A stretch of 64,000 nucleotides of DNA from Gordonibacter faecis (GTDB lineage: Bacteria > Actinomycetota > Coriobacteriia > Coriobacteriales > Eggerthellaceae), in assembly GCF_030077735.1 (NCBI RefSeq), contig NZ_JASJEU010000013.1, forward strand, positions 258,439-322,438, in the 5' to 3' direction. Each line of letters opens with the position of its first letter. Position 1 is the first letter of the stretch. Below the pieces are notes generated by a model. It was not told the origin of the DNA. It did no database searches and saw nothing but the letters and a program-made list of their open reading frames with translations. Positions 19,597-31,174 of this stretch are shown here, piece after piece. Both the position numbers and the translations under genes were made by a program.

Positions 19597-22500
19597 GCCT
19601 ATAGCCTCCGAAACCTCTGACGCTACAAGTGCGGAGGGTGCGGCCGAATCTCCGAATGCGAGCGATGTCTCGCAGTTCTCCCAACAGGTCCCACTCGACC
19701 AATCTTCTTCCAATGAAAACCAAACCGAAAACTCGCCTGTACAGGATGCGGGTTCTACTGGTGTGTCTAGCCAGGTAGCAGGTACGGTTCCGCTTCCTGA
19801 AGGCTCTGCTGATGCGGTAGCCTCAATTGTGGCTGATGGCCTTGTTTTCGAAATTGACACCACAGTCAACACCGCCAAGCTGGTTGGCTCGGCTGTGACG
19901 CCGCCCAAGGGCGACCTCTCTGTCCCACCATCGGTAACCAGCGGGTCAACCACCTACGAGGTAACTTCCATCGCGAAAGAAGCTTTCGCGAAGTGTGCGG
20001 AACTCACCTCGATCTCGCTTCCCGCAACGCTGCGCGAGGTAGACCCCGACGCAGTTGCTGGATGTACTTCCCTCAAATCCATCACTATCAGCGCCAAAAA
20101 CGAGGCCTTCGCCTCGCATGACGGCATGCTGTTCTCAAAAGACTACTCGCGTCTCCTGCTCATTCCCGAGGGCAAGGAGGGCGCTGCCACCATCCCCGGC
20201 CAAACAACATACGTCCCCGCTCAGGCATTTTCCCGGTGTCTGAGCTCCTCACTAACTGCCGGGGATGGCAGCGCCGAATTCACTACGCTCAACGGGATGC
20301 TTTTCTCGAAAGACCTTAAAACCTTGGTTGTCTGCCCGCCCAAGGTAGGGAACGCCGTCGTGCTTCCCACTGAAACTGAGACTATTGGCGAGTACGCCCT
20401 CGCCGGCTGCAAAGACCTTACCTCAATCACCGCACTCGGGAACGTGCGTGAGATTGATCCCACTGCTTTTGCCGACGAAACCAAAGCCACTGCTGTAGTA
20501 GCCCTCCCAGCAGGGGAGAGCAAAGCTGTTTGGGAGCAAGCAGGCTTCCAACACTTCGCCGAACCAGCCGAGCCAGGCACAACTTCGCGTCCAGAAGTTA
20601 ACGACTCTTCCGAGGCTGCCGCCAGCGGCTTCGTGTTTACGCTGCTTGATGACTACACGCTTTCGGTCACCTGGGAAGGTACCGAAGACCCCGCCGTCAA
20701 CCTCGAAATCCCCGCATCCGCGAAGATCAACGACGTGTCCTACCGTGTGAGCACCATCGCCGCCAACGCCTTCGCGAATCGTGGCTCGCTAACCAGCGTG
20801 AAACTTCCTGAAAGCGTGACCTCCATTAGTGAAGCCGCCTTCGCAAGGTGCGCCAACCTCGCAACCATCCAACTCCCCGACACCCTGCGCGAGATAGGCG
20901 AGCGCGCTTTCGAAGCCACTGCCCTCGCCGAAGTCTGGCTCCCTGCGAGCATACAATCAATCGCCTCCCGTGCCTTCGCCTCCTGCGAGTCCCTGACCCG
21001 CATCGTGGCCCTCGGCACCCCCGAGGTAGTCGATGACGCCATAGCAGGCTGTGCCAACCTCTCCATCTACAGCCCCTACAACGCAGAAGGTACCTATCCC
21101 TGGAACCTCGGCCTCATCGCCAACAACAACCACCTTCTACCCTACGGCCTCACTCTCCCCGAAGAGCCCCTACATCTGGAGGTAGGCCAGTCCGCCAACC
21201 TCTTCGAAGGCGATCTCCACGAAACCCCCGAACCCTGCGAAGTCTCCTTCTCCTACGCCGCCAAACCCCTATCCGTAGCCCCTGACGGCACCGTAACCGC
21301 CAAAGCCCCCGGCACCTCCGAGGTCACCGTGACCCTCACTCTCAACAACCAAGAACTAACTCGTGCCACCCGTACGGTGGTAGTCAGCGCCTCATCTGAA
21401 CCTGTAATCCCATCTGGGCCTGAAGCTTCTGAGAAACAGGAAAGCGTTAAAACCGAAGAGCTTCTAAATGCTCAAACGGAACATACCGTTCAAACGCCAG
21501 CAACAGAACCTTCGATAGCTCTCGCCAATGAACTTGACCCAACAACAATCTCTTTGGAGACAGGCGAACTCGTAAACGAAAGTGGCATGATCCAACGCGC
21601 AGCTATGCTTGCAACCGGTGAGAGCTTCGAGCAAGAGGTTGCCTCCGGACACACACTTAAATTCACCGTACTTTCCGAAGCGGAAGGGGAGATGAGCGGT
21701 GAGGTAGCGGTGTCTAAAAGCGCAAACGCCGCTCTTGATCCTCGCGGCTCTCTAATTGTTCCAGCTACCGTCGAAAACAATGGATCGAAATACCAGGTTA
21801 CTGCTATTGCGGACAATGGATTCTCGACTTCATTCTATCTGAATTCTATCTCTTTTGCCGCAGGTAGCACCTTGTCATCATTGGGCATAGGCAGTTTTAA
21901 TAACTGCCGTTCCTTGTCGCAAGTTGCTTTGCCGGATACCGTGAAAAGCATTGGAGCCTCTGCGTTTACCAACTGTACAAGTTTGACTGATATTGATGTA
22001 TCATCGGCGGTTAGCATTGGAAAAGAATGCTTTTTGACCTGCACATCCTTGTCTTCTGTGGCTTTGGGTGCTCAGGTGACTTCTCTTGCTCCGTATATAT
22101 TTTCGAACTGTAGATCACTCAGGACGGTATATGTATATGGAACGATAACCTCTTTCGAAGAGGGGGCATTTGACCTTTTGCCGACCCAGGATGTGAGCGT
22201 GTACGTTTCTAATGCCGATAGCGCTGCATCCTGGTCGGAGGCTGCGGGCGCAGCGGGCTATACCTTCAAAACGGTAGAAGTTTTGGGGGAGCGCTGCTCG
22301 GTCACGTTTGACTCCCAGGGAGGTATGCCTGCATCCTTTGTTCAAACAGTTGCAAAAGGCGTCCCGATAGCTGAACCGTCTTCGCCCATAAAGGAAGAAT
22401 TTAGCCTTTCGGGTTGGTTCACTTCTGAGGGTATTCGATGGGACTTCTCCCAGCCGATCGAAAATAACATGACGCTTTACGGTCAATGGGTTGAAGAAGC

Positions 22501-25500
22501 CACTGACGGAACGTTTTTATATCGCATGCGCTCCGACGGCAAGAGTTTGTCGATAGCCGCGATTAACCCCTCATCGTTGACGGGGCACGTCGTTATCCCT
22601 TCCGAATACGAGCTTGGTGGTTTAGTCTTTCCGGTTGAGGAAGTGGCGCAATTTGCCTTGTATCGTTCTCAAGTAAGTTCTCTTGTAATCCCAAAATCTA
22701 TTAAGGAAATAGGGAATCAGGCGGTTTCGGATTGCCCTCAGCTGACATCGGTAACATTTGAAGAGGGAAGTAGCTTGCGCATCATAAAGACTTCTGCCTT
22801 TTCAAAAAGCACTCTTACCGCTATCGATATCCCTGACACGGTGGAAACGCTTGAGGCGAGCGTCTTCCATGCTTGCCCGAAGCTTCAGTCGGTTAAGTTG
22901 CCATCTCGTCTTACTACCATCGAGCCATTCCTCTTTTGTTTTTGCCAAAACCTTTCCTCTGTCAATATCCCTCGCGGTATTACCAGTGTAGGAGGGCATG
23001 CGTTTCAGAATTGCCTTCTCTTAGAGTCGGTCGATCTTCCTGATGCCATCACCACAATCAGGGATTATGCGTTCACAGCGAATCAATCTTTGAAGTCCAT
23101 TAACCTGTCTCAAGTAACGTCCATTGGCGCGTATGCTTTTAATGATTGTCGCTCGCTGGAGACAGTGAGTCTTCCTGCAACTCGCGTACTTGGAACAAAG
23201 GCCTTCCGACTATGCGCAAAGCTGACTTCTGTGGATATGCCCGTTGTCGAGCACATCGGTGCAGAAGCTTTCTCAACGTGCGGCGTGCTTGCTTCAATCA
23301 ACTTTCCGTCTTCCTTGCAAGCTGTTGATGCGAGCGCGTTTACTGACAGCAACGCTATCGCGTTTATTCGCGCGAATAGTTCTTTGCCGAATGTAGGCAT
23401 CGCGACGGCTTTTGATGATACTGTTAAAGCGAAAGCGGTAGTCATTCTGCCGAGGGTTTCCACCGATGGCAACGCAACGCCATATAATGAAATGAAAGCG
23501 GCATGGGAAAACTACGGCTTCCTCAAGATTTCTCCCATGGGCGGAGCCTTGCCCCTAGCAAGTGATGACCCCAATTCTCCCAACACCGACGAGAACAAAG
23601 CTGGATGGACGCTTTCCGACGACGGCACGCTCACTATCCATAGCACCGAAACTATTGCGAACCTTGGATGGGCCTACACTGACGGTTCGAGCGGAGTGTA
23701 TGAGAAATACTGGGGCCCTGTACGAGCTGCCGTTACGCGCGTATCGATGGAAGCGGTGACTGGGGTAGAAGAGTCCATGGAATGCTGGTTTCAAGAAATG
23801 CCTAATTTGGTCGAAGCTGTCGGCGTGCGTGTGTTTCCTGGGGTTACAAGTGTCGCCGGTATGTTTCAACTTGATTCAAGTTTGGAAACGATTCCAGTTC
23901 TGAGTTTCCCTGATAGTGTAACCAGCGTGCGCGGCTGCTTCCAGCGTTGTTCGTCGCTGAAGGAAATCCCCGAAGGCTTTACCTTGCCAAAAAATGTTGA
24001 AGATTGCTCGTACATCTTCAATAGTTGCTCTAACTTAACTGATCTGCCCAGTGGCTTCAGTTTTCCGAATTCAATTGAGGCGATGGCTGGGTTTTTCGCT
24101 GAATGGGTGAAACTCGAAACGGTACCAACATCCTTCACCTTCCCTTCCCAGGTGAAGCGTATAGATTACCTGTTTCAAGGATGTAAAAGTTTAAGCTCGT
24201 TACCTGAAGGCTTCTCGCTGCCGTCGACGGCAATTAACGCCGATAGCGTATTCTATGGTTGCTCTTCTCTTGTCTCCTTGCCCGATTCGCTCAGCTTGGC
24301 AGGAGCCCCTGATCTGCAGAGTGCAAGAAACTTCCTTGGAAACTGTACAAGTCTGGTCTCCATTCCTGATGACTTTAAAATACCGGATCGTATCACTGAT
24401 ATTTCTTATCTTTTCTACAACTGCGTCTCTCTTGTCGCGCTCCCTGACGGTTTTGGGATTCCGGCTGAGGTAAACACCCATGGCATGTTTGCGCTCTACT
24501 GGACTCAGGGTGAGCAACTTCCCGGCAATGTGAGGGTTCCTTTGTATTATGCAGGATCGAACACAATCCTTGTAAATGAATATAATTGGGCTTCGTCTAA
24601 TCGTACGCTGGTTACTCCGACGAACAGGCCCGATGGGGCAAGCGTGGTTACGCTCAACATAAAAGAAGCGAACGAAACTGGTGCTGGTTCATTCTGGACG
24701 GCCACATATACCGATGCCTCTAGCATGTTGGTAGAGCCTCCCTACGTGCCAACGCGCCCAGGTATGGTGTTCACCCTGTGGTACGCCGATCCTGAGTGCA
24801 CGCAGCGGGTAGACTTCTCGCAGCCTTTCGGTGCTGATGTCACTATTTACGGCAAACTCGCACCCGGCACACACGAGGGCGAGTTGCCTTGTGAGGCCAG
24901 CACGGGTGCGGCTGCCTGGTCGATTTCCGATGATGGCACACTCTTTATTAGAGGAGCTGGAATCGTCGACAAGTCTGTCAGGTGGACGGAAGTGAATGAC
25001 TCTATGTACTCTGAATATTGGGGTCCGTATCGCTCCCAGATAGAAAAGGTTTCTATGACCCCTGCTCTACGTGCACGTAATTTGTCTGGGTGGTTTGCAT
25101 TTATGGACAAACTCACGAATGCTGTCGAGCTGCATATTCCGGAAGGTGTAACTGGAATGAGGCGTTCCTTCCAAGGATGTTCCTCTCTTGAGACGCTTCC
25201 TGAAGGATGGGCCCTTCCTGGAACCGTTGTTGATACCTCCTGCATGTTTGAACGTTGTGTAAACTTAACATCGCTACCCAGAAGTTTTGTTCTCAATAGG
25301 GGAGTACAAACGGTGCAATATATGTTCTGGCAGTGCTCATCGCTTGCCTCGCTGCCGGAGAACTTCGGTTTTCCCGAAAGCGTCACTGCGAGTGCCAGTG
25401 TTTTTGGTGGATGCCTATCCCTCTCCGTACTACCTGATGGGTTGACTCTCCCTACTGCGGTCTGGGGTGCTAATAACCCCTTCTACTGTGACATTGATCC

Positions 25501-28500
25501 TGGTGAGCCTCGTATCCCTACGTATTATGCGGGGAGCGATCCCGGCGTGCTTACGTTCGACTGGGAAAGCCAAAACCGTACGCTCATTACCGATGAGTCG
25601 GACATGGGTATCATGCAGCAAGGCGTCTTCAAGATGCAAATGGAACAGCCGGATGGCTCTTTTGCTTGGGAGACACGCTCTACGGCTTGGTCGAACAAGC
25701 AAGGCATCCTTGCTGACCCCGGTGCGCCAGTCCATCCAGATGGCTATGCGTTCACTGGTTGGTGCACGGACGAGGACTGCCTTACGCCCTTCGACTTCAC
25801 GCAGCCCCTCACTGAGCGTACAACTCTCTATGGTAAGTGGGTGCTTGCTGGTGGCAAGAATGACCTTAACCGTGCAGGTGGTGAATTGCCGTGCGTAGAT
25901 GCTGCGGGCCAAGCTGTTGCCTCAACGGCGTGGTGGCGCGTGACGGCTGACGGTGCGCTTTTTATCGAGGGTGAGGGCGAAGTGGCCAACCTGGCAATGA
26001 CCTGGGACTCTAGTGCCGCAACGCAAACCTTTTGGGAGCCGGTGCGCGACCAGGTGAAATCCATCCGCATGGACAAGCGCATCAAAGCGCAAGACATGAG
26101 CGCGTGGTTCTGCCGCATGCCGCTGCTTGTTGACCTGTCGGGTTTCGCCATCCCCGAAGGCACGCGCACGGTCAAGGATATGTTCTACCGCTGTGCGAGC
26201 CTTGCTGAATTGCCCGCAGGTTTCAGGCTTCCTGATTCGCTGGAGAGCGCTCACAGCCTGTTTTTGAAGTGTGCCTCGCTGGCATCGGTACCCGCTTCCT
26301 TCACCTTACCTGACGTGGGCAATCTGAAAGAAGTGTCGAAACTGTTTGGTGATTGTGTGGCTCTGACGTCGCTGCCCGTAGGGTTCACCATTCCCACATC
26401 GGTGACCTTTGTGGACGAAACCTTCTTTGGCTGCACGTCGCTCGCGTCGTTGCCGGAGGGCTTCACTATTCCTGCTTCGGTGACCAAAATGCACAAGGTG
26501 TTCTGCAACTGCCCAACGTTGACGGTTCTGCCAGCAAGTTTCGACTTCCCGCAGACGGTAGCCGAGGAAGCCACCGAGCCTTTCTGGTGCGCTGAGCTCA
26601 CACCTACCTACTTCGCCGGCGCGGCGGATAGCACCTCAAACGTGCTTTCCTATTCGAAGTGGGATATCCAAAACCGCAGCATTGCGACGAACGTACCCGA
26701 TGGCCAGGTGCTCGTTGAGCTGATGTGCCCTGAAGCGGAAACGGGCACTTACGGCCTGTACGCTCAGCAACTCGCGGCGGCCGGTGCCACGCTAACTGCT
26801 CCTGACGCGCCCAACCTGGACGGCTTTGCGTTCGCCGGCTGGTACAACGAAGAAAGCTGTACAACAGCGTTTGACTTCTCGCAGCCGCTGACCGGCAATG
26901 TCAAACTGTATGCAAAATACGTCGGCCGCAGCGGCCTGCTTCCCACCACCGACGGCGGTGAGAATGCTTCCTGGAAACTCACCGATGACGGCACGCTGGT
27001 CATCTCATGCGAGCCAGGAGCTATCATCAAAGAACTGTGGGCGCCTGCGGATGAGTTCCGGGTTAACTACTGGGGCCCAATGCGCGACGAGGTAACCGCG
27101 GCAATAATGGAACCCAACGTCCAGGCGGAAAGTATGGCCAAGTGGTTCCAGGCTATGGTGAATCTCGAAGACGTTTCACGCGTTTACGTGCCCTCAGGGA
27201 CGACAAGTCTGCGCAATACGTTTTCGAATTGCGCAAAAATTGTCAACTTGCCAGAGGACTTCACCATACCGTCTGGGGCGCAGATTGTGGACATGCATGA
27301 TACGTTCATCAAATGCACGTCACTTACTAAGCTGCCCGATGGCCTACGTATTCCCGATTCGGTTCAATACACCGACGGCATGTTGTTTGGCTGCACCTCG
27401 CTCACGACACTTCCGGCTGGTTTCAATTTGCCAGCAAGCCTGATTAACGCAGAAAACATGTTCTGCCTTTCAGGTTTGACGACGCTTCCTGCAGGTTTTG
27501 AAATACCTCAGCATGCGCAAAACCTCGCGTATATGTTTGCAAACACTCCGCTGACATCGCTACCTGCCAGTTTCCGCATAACGGGTGATGTGACCAGCTG
27601 TTCCAGGATGTTTTCAGGATGTGAGTCACTGCGTTTTCTTCCGGAGGGTTTCTCTGTTCCGGTGAATGTGAGCAACGCTGGTGGGATGTTCCGCGGCTGT
27701 CGTTCGCTTGAGAGTTTGCCTGAGGGCTTTGCCATTGAGGGTGCAAACACAGACGTGGCACAAATGTTCATGAACTGCCCGAAGCTTTGCTCACTTCCTG
27801 CTAGTTTTAAGTTGCTTGCCTTGAAGAACGGGGAAGCGGCAGGCTTAGAGACGATGTTTGGCATGGCTACAGACTTTCCGGGCTTCAGCTCTGAGACGCT
27901 GACTACCTGGTATGCGGGCGCAACAGAAGATGTGCTTGGTGCCGATTATTGGCTTACTACCTACAATCGTACATTAGTTACGGCGAACGACCCGCTGCCT
28001 GCAAATACCTACAAGGTTACATTTAAGTTGGCGGATTCGGTCGGTGCGGTACCGGTCGAGTGGATGAAGGTTTTGGTCACGACAGGAGAAGATGGAAGCG
28101 CGCATGTGGTTGATCCCGGTGTGCCTCAGCGTTTCGGTTATATCTTCTCTGGATGGAAAACAGCCGACGGGACTGCCTTCGACTTCTCTTCTGCCATCAC
28201 GCAGGATATGGAACTTATTGGCGAGTATGTCTTGAGTGTCGACATCGATGTGCCGCTTGCGGCGAAGGTGGAGGTTGACTCGTCGGGGAATGTGACGCCG
28301 GCGGTTTTCAAGATGCGGTCGAATACGCCGGTGGCGTTGTCGATTGCGTCGGTGTCGTCCGAGGCGGCTTCGGGTGCGGAGAAGCTGTTCCCAAATGCTG
28401 CCGAGCGCGCGGGGGTGCAGGTGCGCGTCAAGGTGGGTCAGGATGAAGCTTTGCTTGCCTTTGACGAGTCGAAGGGTCCGCTGAGCAACCTTCCTGCAGC

Positions 28501-28633
28501 CACGGTTTCGTCGCCAACTCTAGTGGACGCCGAAATAGGCCTCAATCGCAACGGCGCCCAACTCGACTTCCAGCCAGGCGAAGATATCACCTCGTTCGCA
28601 AAGCTGATTTGGACGATTGTTCCTGAGTTGTAA
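19453..28633 (+). CDS. Giant BspA-like repeat surface protein 2, phase-variable (OFF as given)
   Basis: With one G removed from 19574-19588 this encodes 3,059 residues and is a tandem paralog of the gene at 9538. Approximate order: signal peptide 1-32; LRR_5-type repeats 150-565; Ig-like stretch 566-645; Thr/Glu-rich linker; LRR; a GWF-YGQW repeat near 950-1012; LRR to 1358. Four GxLP-W-DDGTL plus MF-repeat modules follow, from about 1362, 1809, 2139 and 2492. The C-terminal domain begins near 2925 and ends LIWTIVPEL. The N-terminal 600 residues are closest to gene 1. The modules differ more, which suggests diversification of ligand-binding parts. No wall-sorting motif is seen. It is secreted if ON; adhesion is inferred from the family. 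Confidence 0.85.
19574..19588. repeat. Poly-G tract (15 G), switch of giant gene 2
   Basis: Fifteen G in the same position and frame relation as in gene 1. Fourteen (or 11, 17) would join signal peptide and body. Sixteen would run into TAG at 19602. Both giant genes therefore read OFF in the same way. Confidence 0.85.
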
Positions 28634-28758
28634 ATTCTTCCCCGATCTATGCGAGTCGGGGGAGGCAATGGGGTATGCCGGGCGGGGTTTGGCGAAAACC
28701 ATCCCGCTCGGCACTTTCTTCCCCATGCAATCCGCAACCTTCCTCCCCTCAGTCATTC

Positions 28759-28787
28759 GCACCCCAGGATCCTCCTTCCTGGGGTGC
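28759..28787 (+). terminator. Terminator after giant gene 2
   Basis: An 11-bp stem GCACCCCAGGA (28759-28769) with its complement at 28777-28787 and a 7-base loop. The remaining 28634-28968 gap holds an extended -10 for yebC (TGATAGAAT at 28922-28930) and nothing else obvious. Confidence 0.6.
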
Positions 28788-28968
28788 TTCGGTATATTCG
28801 ATACCACTCTATAAATAGGTAAGGCGCGCGCCCGCTAAGGTGGCCGCGAAGCCCCCCGAAGTTGACGAAACGCGGCATCGTTTGCAGTTCCTTTGGAGTA
28901 TGGTGGCGCATTTGACGGGTGTGATAGAATAATCGGCTGGAATTGCTGTATCTGGAAGGGACCGGTAT

Positions 28969-29769
28969 ATGTCTGGGCATTCAAAGTGGGCTACAACGAA
29001 ACATCGCAAGGCGGCGCAGGACGCGAAGCGCTCGGCCTTGTTCTCCAAGCTGTCGCGCAACATCACGGTGGCGGCGAAAGAAGGCGGCGACCCGAACCCC
29101 GACAACAATGCGTCGCTCGCGGCCGCCATCGAAAAGGCCAAGGGCTACTCCCTGCCGAAGGATAAGATCAAAGTTGCCATTGACAAGGCGTTTGGCACTG
29201 GCAAAGACGCCGCGAACTACGAAACGGTGGTCTACGAGGGCTACGGCCCGGCCGGCGTCGCCGTGTACTGCGAGGCGCTGACCGACAACCGCAACCGCAC
29301 GGCTGCCGACGTCCGCAGCGCGTTCTCGCACGCGGGCGGCAACCTGGGCACGTCGGGCTCCGTGGCGTTCATGTTCGAGCGCAAGGGCCAGATCATGGTG
29401 TCGAAAGAGGTGGAAACGGGCGACAAGAAGAACCCCGTGAAGCCAAACGGCGCCGCTGCCGACGAGGAAGAGTTCATGTTGGCCGTGGCCGAGGCCGGCG
29501 GCGACGACTACGAGGACGCCGAGGACGAGTGGATTGTCTACACGGCGGCCACCGACCTCATGGCCGTGAAGAACGCGCTGGAAGAGGCCGGCATCGAGAC
29601 GAAGGGTGCCGAGCTGACCATGATTCCCTCCACGCCCGCCCAGGTGAGCGTGTCGGACGCGAAGAAGGTCATGCGCCTGATCGACCGTCTGGAAGAGCTC
29701 GAAGACTTGCAGAACGTGTACCACACCATGGACATCACGGACGAAATCGCCGAAGCGCTGGACGAATAA
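28969..29769 (+). CDS. yebC: YebC/PmpR-family protein
   Basis: A 266-residue cytoplasmic protein of the YebC family. These proteins act as transcription regulators or as ribosome-associated factors easing translation of proline stretches. The hallmark start is MSGHSKWATTKHRKAAQD. The family segment YEGYGPAGVAVYCEALTDN and the acidic central insertion EEEFMLAVAEAGGDDYEDAE are both visible. Length is near the usual 240-260. GAAGGGA precedes ATG 28969. The gene lies upstream of ruvCAB, as in many bacteria, but a terminator separates them. Confidence 0.95.
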   Translation: MSGHSKWATTKHRKAAQDAKRSALFSKLSRNITVAAKEGGDPNPDNNASLAAAIEKAKGYSLPKDKIKVAIDKAFGTGKDAANYETVVYEGYGPAGVAVYCEALTDNRNRTAADVRSAFSHAGGNLGTSGSVAFMFERKGQIMVSKEVETGDKKNPVKPNGAAADEEEFMLAVAEAGGDDYEDAEDEWIVYTAATDLMAVKNALEEAGIETKGAELTMIPSTPAQVSVSDAKKVMRLIDRLEELEDLQNVYHTMDITDEIAEALDE

Positions 29770-29794
29770 CGCGCCTGCGAGAGTGTGAGTGGAA

Positions 29795-29830
29795 GCCGCC
29801 GGAAGCCGAGAAGGCCCGGCGGCTTTTTTT
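29795..29830 (+). terminator. Rho-independent terminator of yebC
   Basis: GCCGCCGG (29795-29802) pairs with CCGGCGGC (29816-29823), followed immediately by seven T. Confidence 0.85.
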
Positions 29831-29910
29831 GTTGGGGGGTCCGCTCAGGCAAGCGGATTCGTTTCCTTCGTTGCATTTCTGAGGTTTCGGGTTTCCTTCC
29901 GTGGGTTCTG

Positions 29911-29938
29911 TGCTAGAATAAGTGCGAACAAACGTTTG
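29911..29938 (+). promoter_or_regulatory. ruvC promoter with LexA-like SOS box
   Basis: An extended -10 TGCTAGAAT (29911-29919) is followed by CGAACAAACGTTTG (29925-29938). This matches the Gram-positive/actinobacterial LexA consensus CGAAC-N4-GTTCG at all but one fixed position. Its placement over the start of transcription suits repression, so SOS induction of ruvCAB is likely. Confidence 0.6.
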
Positions 29939-29957
29939 CACTTGGTGAAGGGATAGC

Positions 29958-30560
29958 ATGGCGCGTACGGAACGGATCATACTTGGCATTGACCCGGGGT
30001 TGGCGAACACGGGGTGGGGCGTGGTGGCGCAGCGCGGCTCGCGGCTGTCGTGCGTTGCGTATGGCTGTGTGTCCACGTCAAAGGATCGTCCGCTCGCGCA
30101 GCGCCTGCGCAAAATCCACGAGCAGATGGCCGCCGTTATTGCGCGGTTTGAGCCCACGTGTGTGGGTATTGAAACCGTGTGGTTCGGCGCGAACGTGCAG
30201 AGCGCCTTTGCCACGGGGCAGGCGCGCGGCGCGGCGCTGGTTGCGTGCGCCGAGCATGATTTGCAGGTGGAAGAATTCTCACCCAGCCAGATTAAGTTGG
30301 CGGTGGTGGGCACGGGCTCGGCCGAAAAGGACCAGGTGCAGTATATGGTGCGCCAACTCTTGGCGCTTGAAGACGTGCCGCGGCCCGATCACGCGGCCGA
30401 CGCGTTGGCGGCTGCCGTCTGCTTCACCACGCACGAGGGGCTGGCTGATGCACGAGTGCGTGCCGAGGCGCTTGAGCGTGCGGCGCGGCAACCGTCCGGC
30501 CGGTGTGGAGCGGTGGGCGTTGACGCGCGAGTTGCCGCAGCGAAGGGAGTACGTTCATGA
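29958..30560 (+). CDS. ruvC: Holliday junction resolvase RuvC
   Basis: The endonuclease subunit of the RuvABC resolvasome, which cuts recombination junctions. A 200-residue protein. The catalytic acidic set is Asp12 (GIDPG), Glu72 (GIETVWFG), His145 and Asp148 (PDHAADAL). His in the third position is as in the Thermus enzyme. The C-terminus beyond about residue 165 is a variable Ala/Arg-rich tail. It overlaps ruvA by four bases (ATGA), so the two are translationally coupled. A LexA-like box lies just upstream. Confidence 0.96.
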   Translation: MARTERIILGIDPGLANTGWGVVAQRGSRLSCVAYGCVSTSKDRPLAQRLRKIHEQMAAVIARFEPTCVGIETVWFGANVQSAFATGQARGAALVACAEHDLQVEEFSPSQIKLAVVGTGSAEKDQVQYMVRQLLALEDVPRPDHAADALAAAVCFTTHEGLADARVRAEALERAARQPSGRCGAVGVDARVAAAKGVRS

Positions 30561-31147
30561 TTGCGTTTCTGAAAGGCACGCTGGTTGGCAAGACGGCGTC
30601 AACGGCGTTTATCGAGGTGGGCGGCATTGGCTATGCGGTAGGTATGTCACAGTCGGGGCTCTCGAAGCTGCCCGCTGCCGGCGCGCCGGTGGAAGTGCAC
30701 ACCTACTTACAGGTGCGCGAGGACGCGCTGGCGCTCTACGGGTTTTTGTCGCTGGAGGAAAAAGCGCTGTTCGAGCGCCTTATTGCTGTGGGAGGCGTGG
30801 GGCCGAAGGTGGCGTTGGCGGCGCTCTCGGCGTTCTCCCCGCAGGCGCTTGCTTCGGCTATTGCTGCACAGGACGTGGCAGCGGTACAGCGCATTCCCGG
30901 GGTGGGCAAGAAGACGGCCTCGCGCATTATTTTGGAGTTGAAGGGGTCGCTCGATCAAGGGTTGGAAGGGCTCTTCGACGAGGGTGCGCCGGCTGCGGTC
31001 ACCGATGCCGGTGTGCAGGGTGCCGTGGAGGCGCTGCTGTCCATGGGTTTCACCTCGGCGGAAGCCGATATTGCGTTGAAGGGCGCGCCTGCGGGAGCCG
31101 ACGAAGGCGTACTGATACAATACGCCTTGAAACGACTGGGATCGTAA
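30557..31147 (+). CDS. ruvA: Holliday junction helicase subunit RuvA
   Basis: A 196-residue junction-binding protein that loads RuvB. It begins MIAFLKGTLVGK with the OB-fold domain, followed by helix-hairpin-helix motifs (LIAVGGVGPKVALAAL and IPGVGKKTASRIILEL). The C-terminal domain contacting RuvB (from about 150) ends ALKRLGS. Length is typical. It overlaps ruvC by four bases and precedes ruvB by 27 bases. Confidence 0.96.
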   Translation: MIAFLKGTLVGKTASTAFIEVGGIGYAVGMSQSGLSKLPAAGAPVEVHTYLQVREDALALYGFLSLEEKALFERLIAVGGVGPKVALAALSAFSPQALASAIAAQDVAAVQRIPGVGKKTASRIILELKGSLDQGLEGLFDEGAPAAVTDAGVQGAVEALLSMGFTSAEADIALKGAPAGADEGVLIQYALKRLGS

Positions 31148-31174
31148 GCACGAGGCGAACTGGGATAGGACCGT

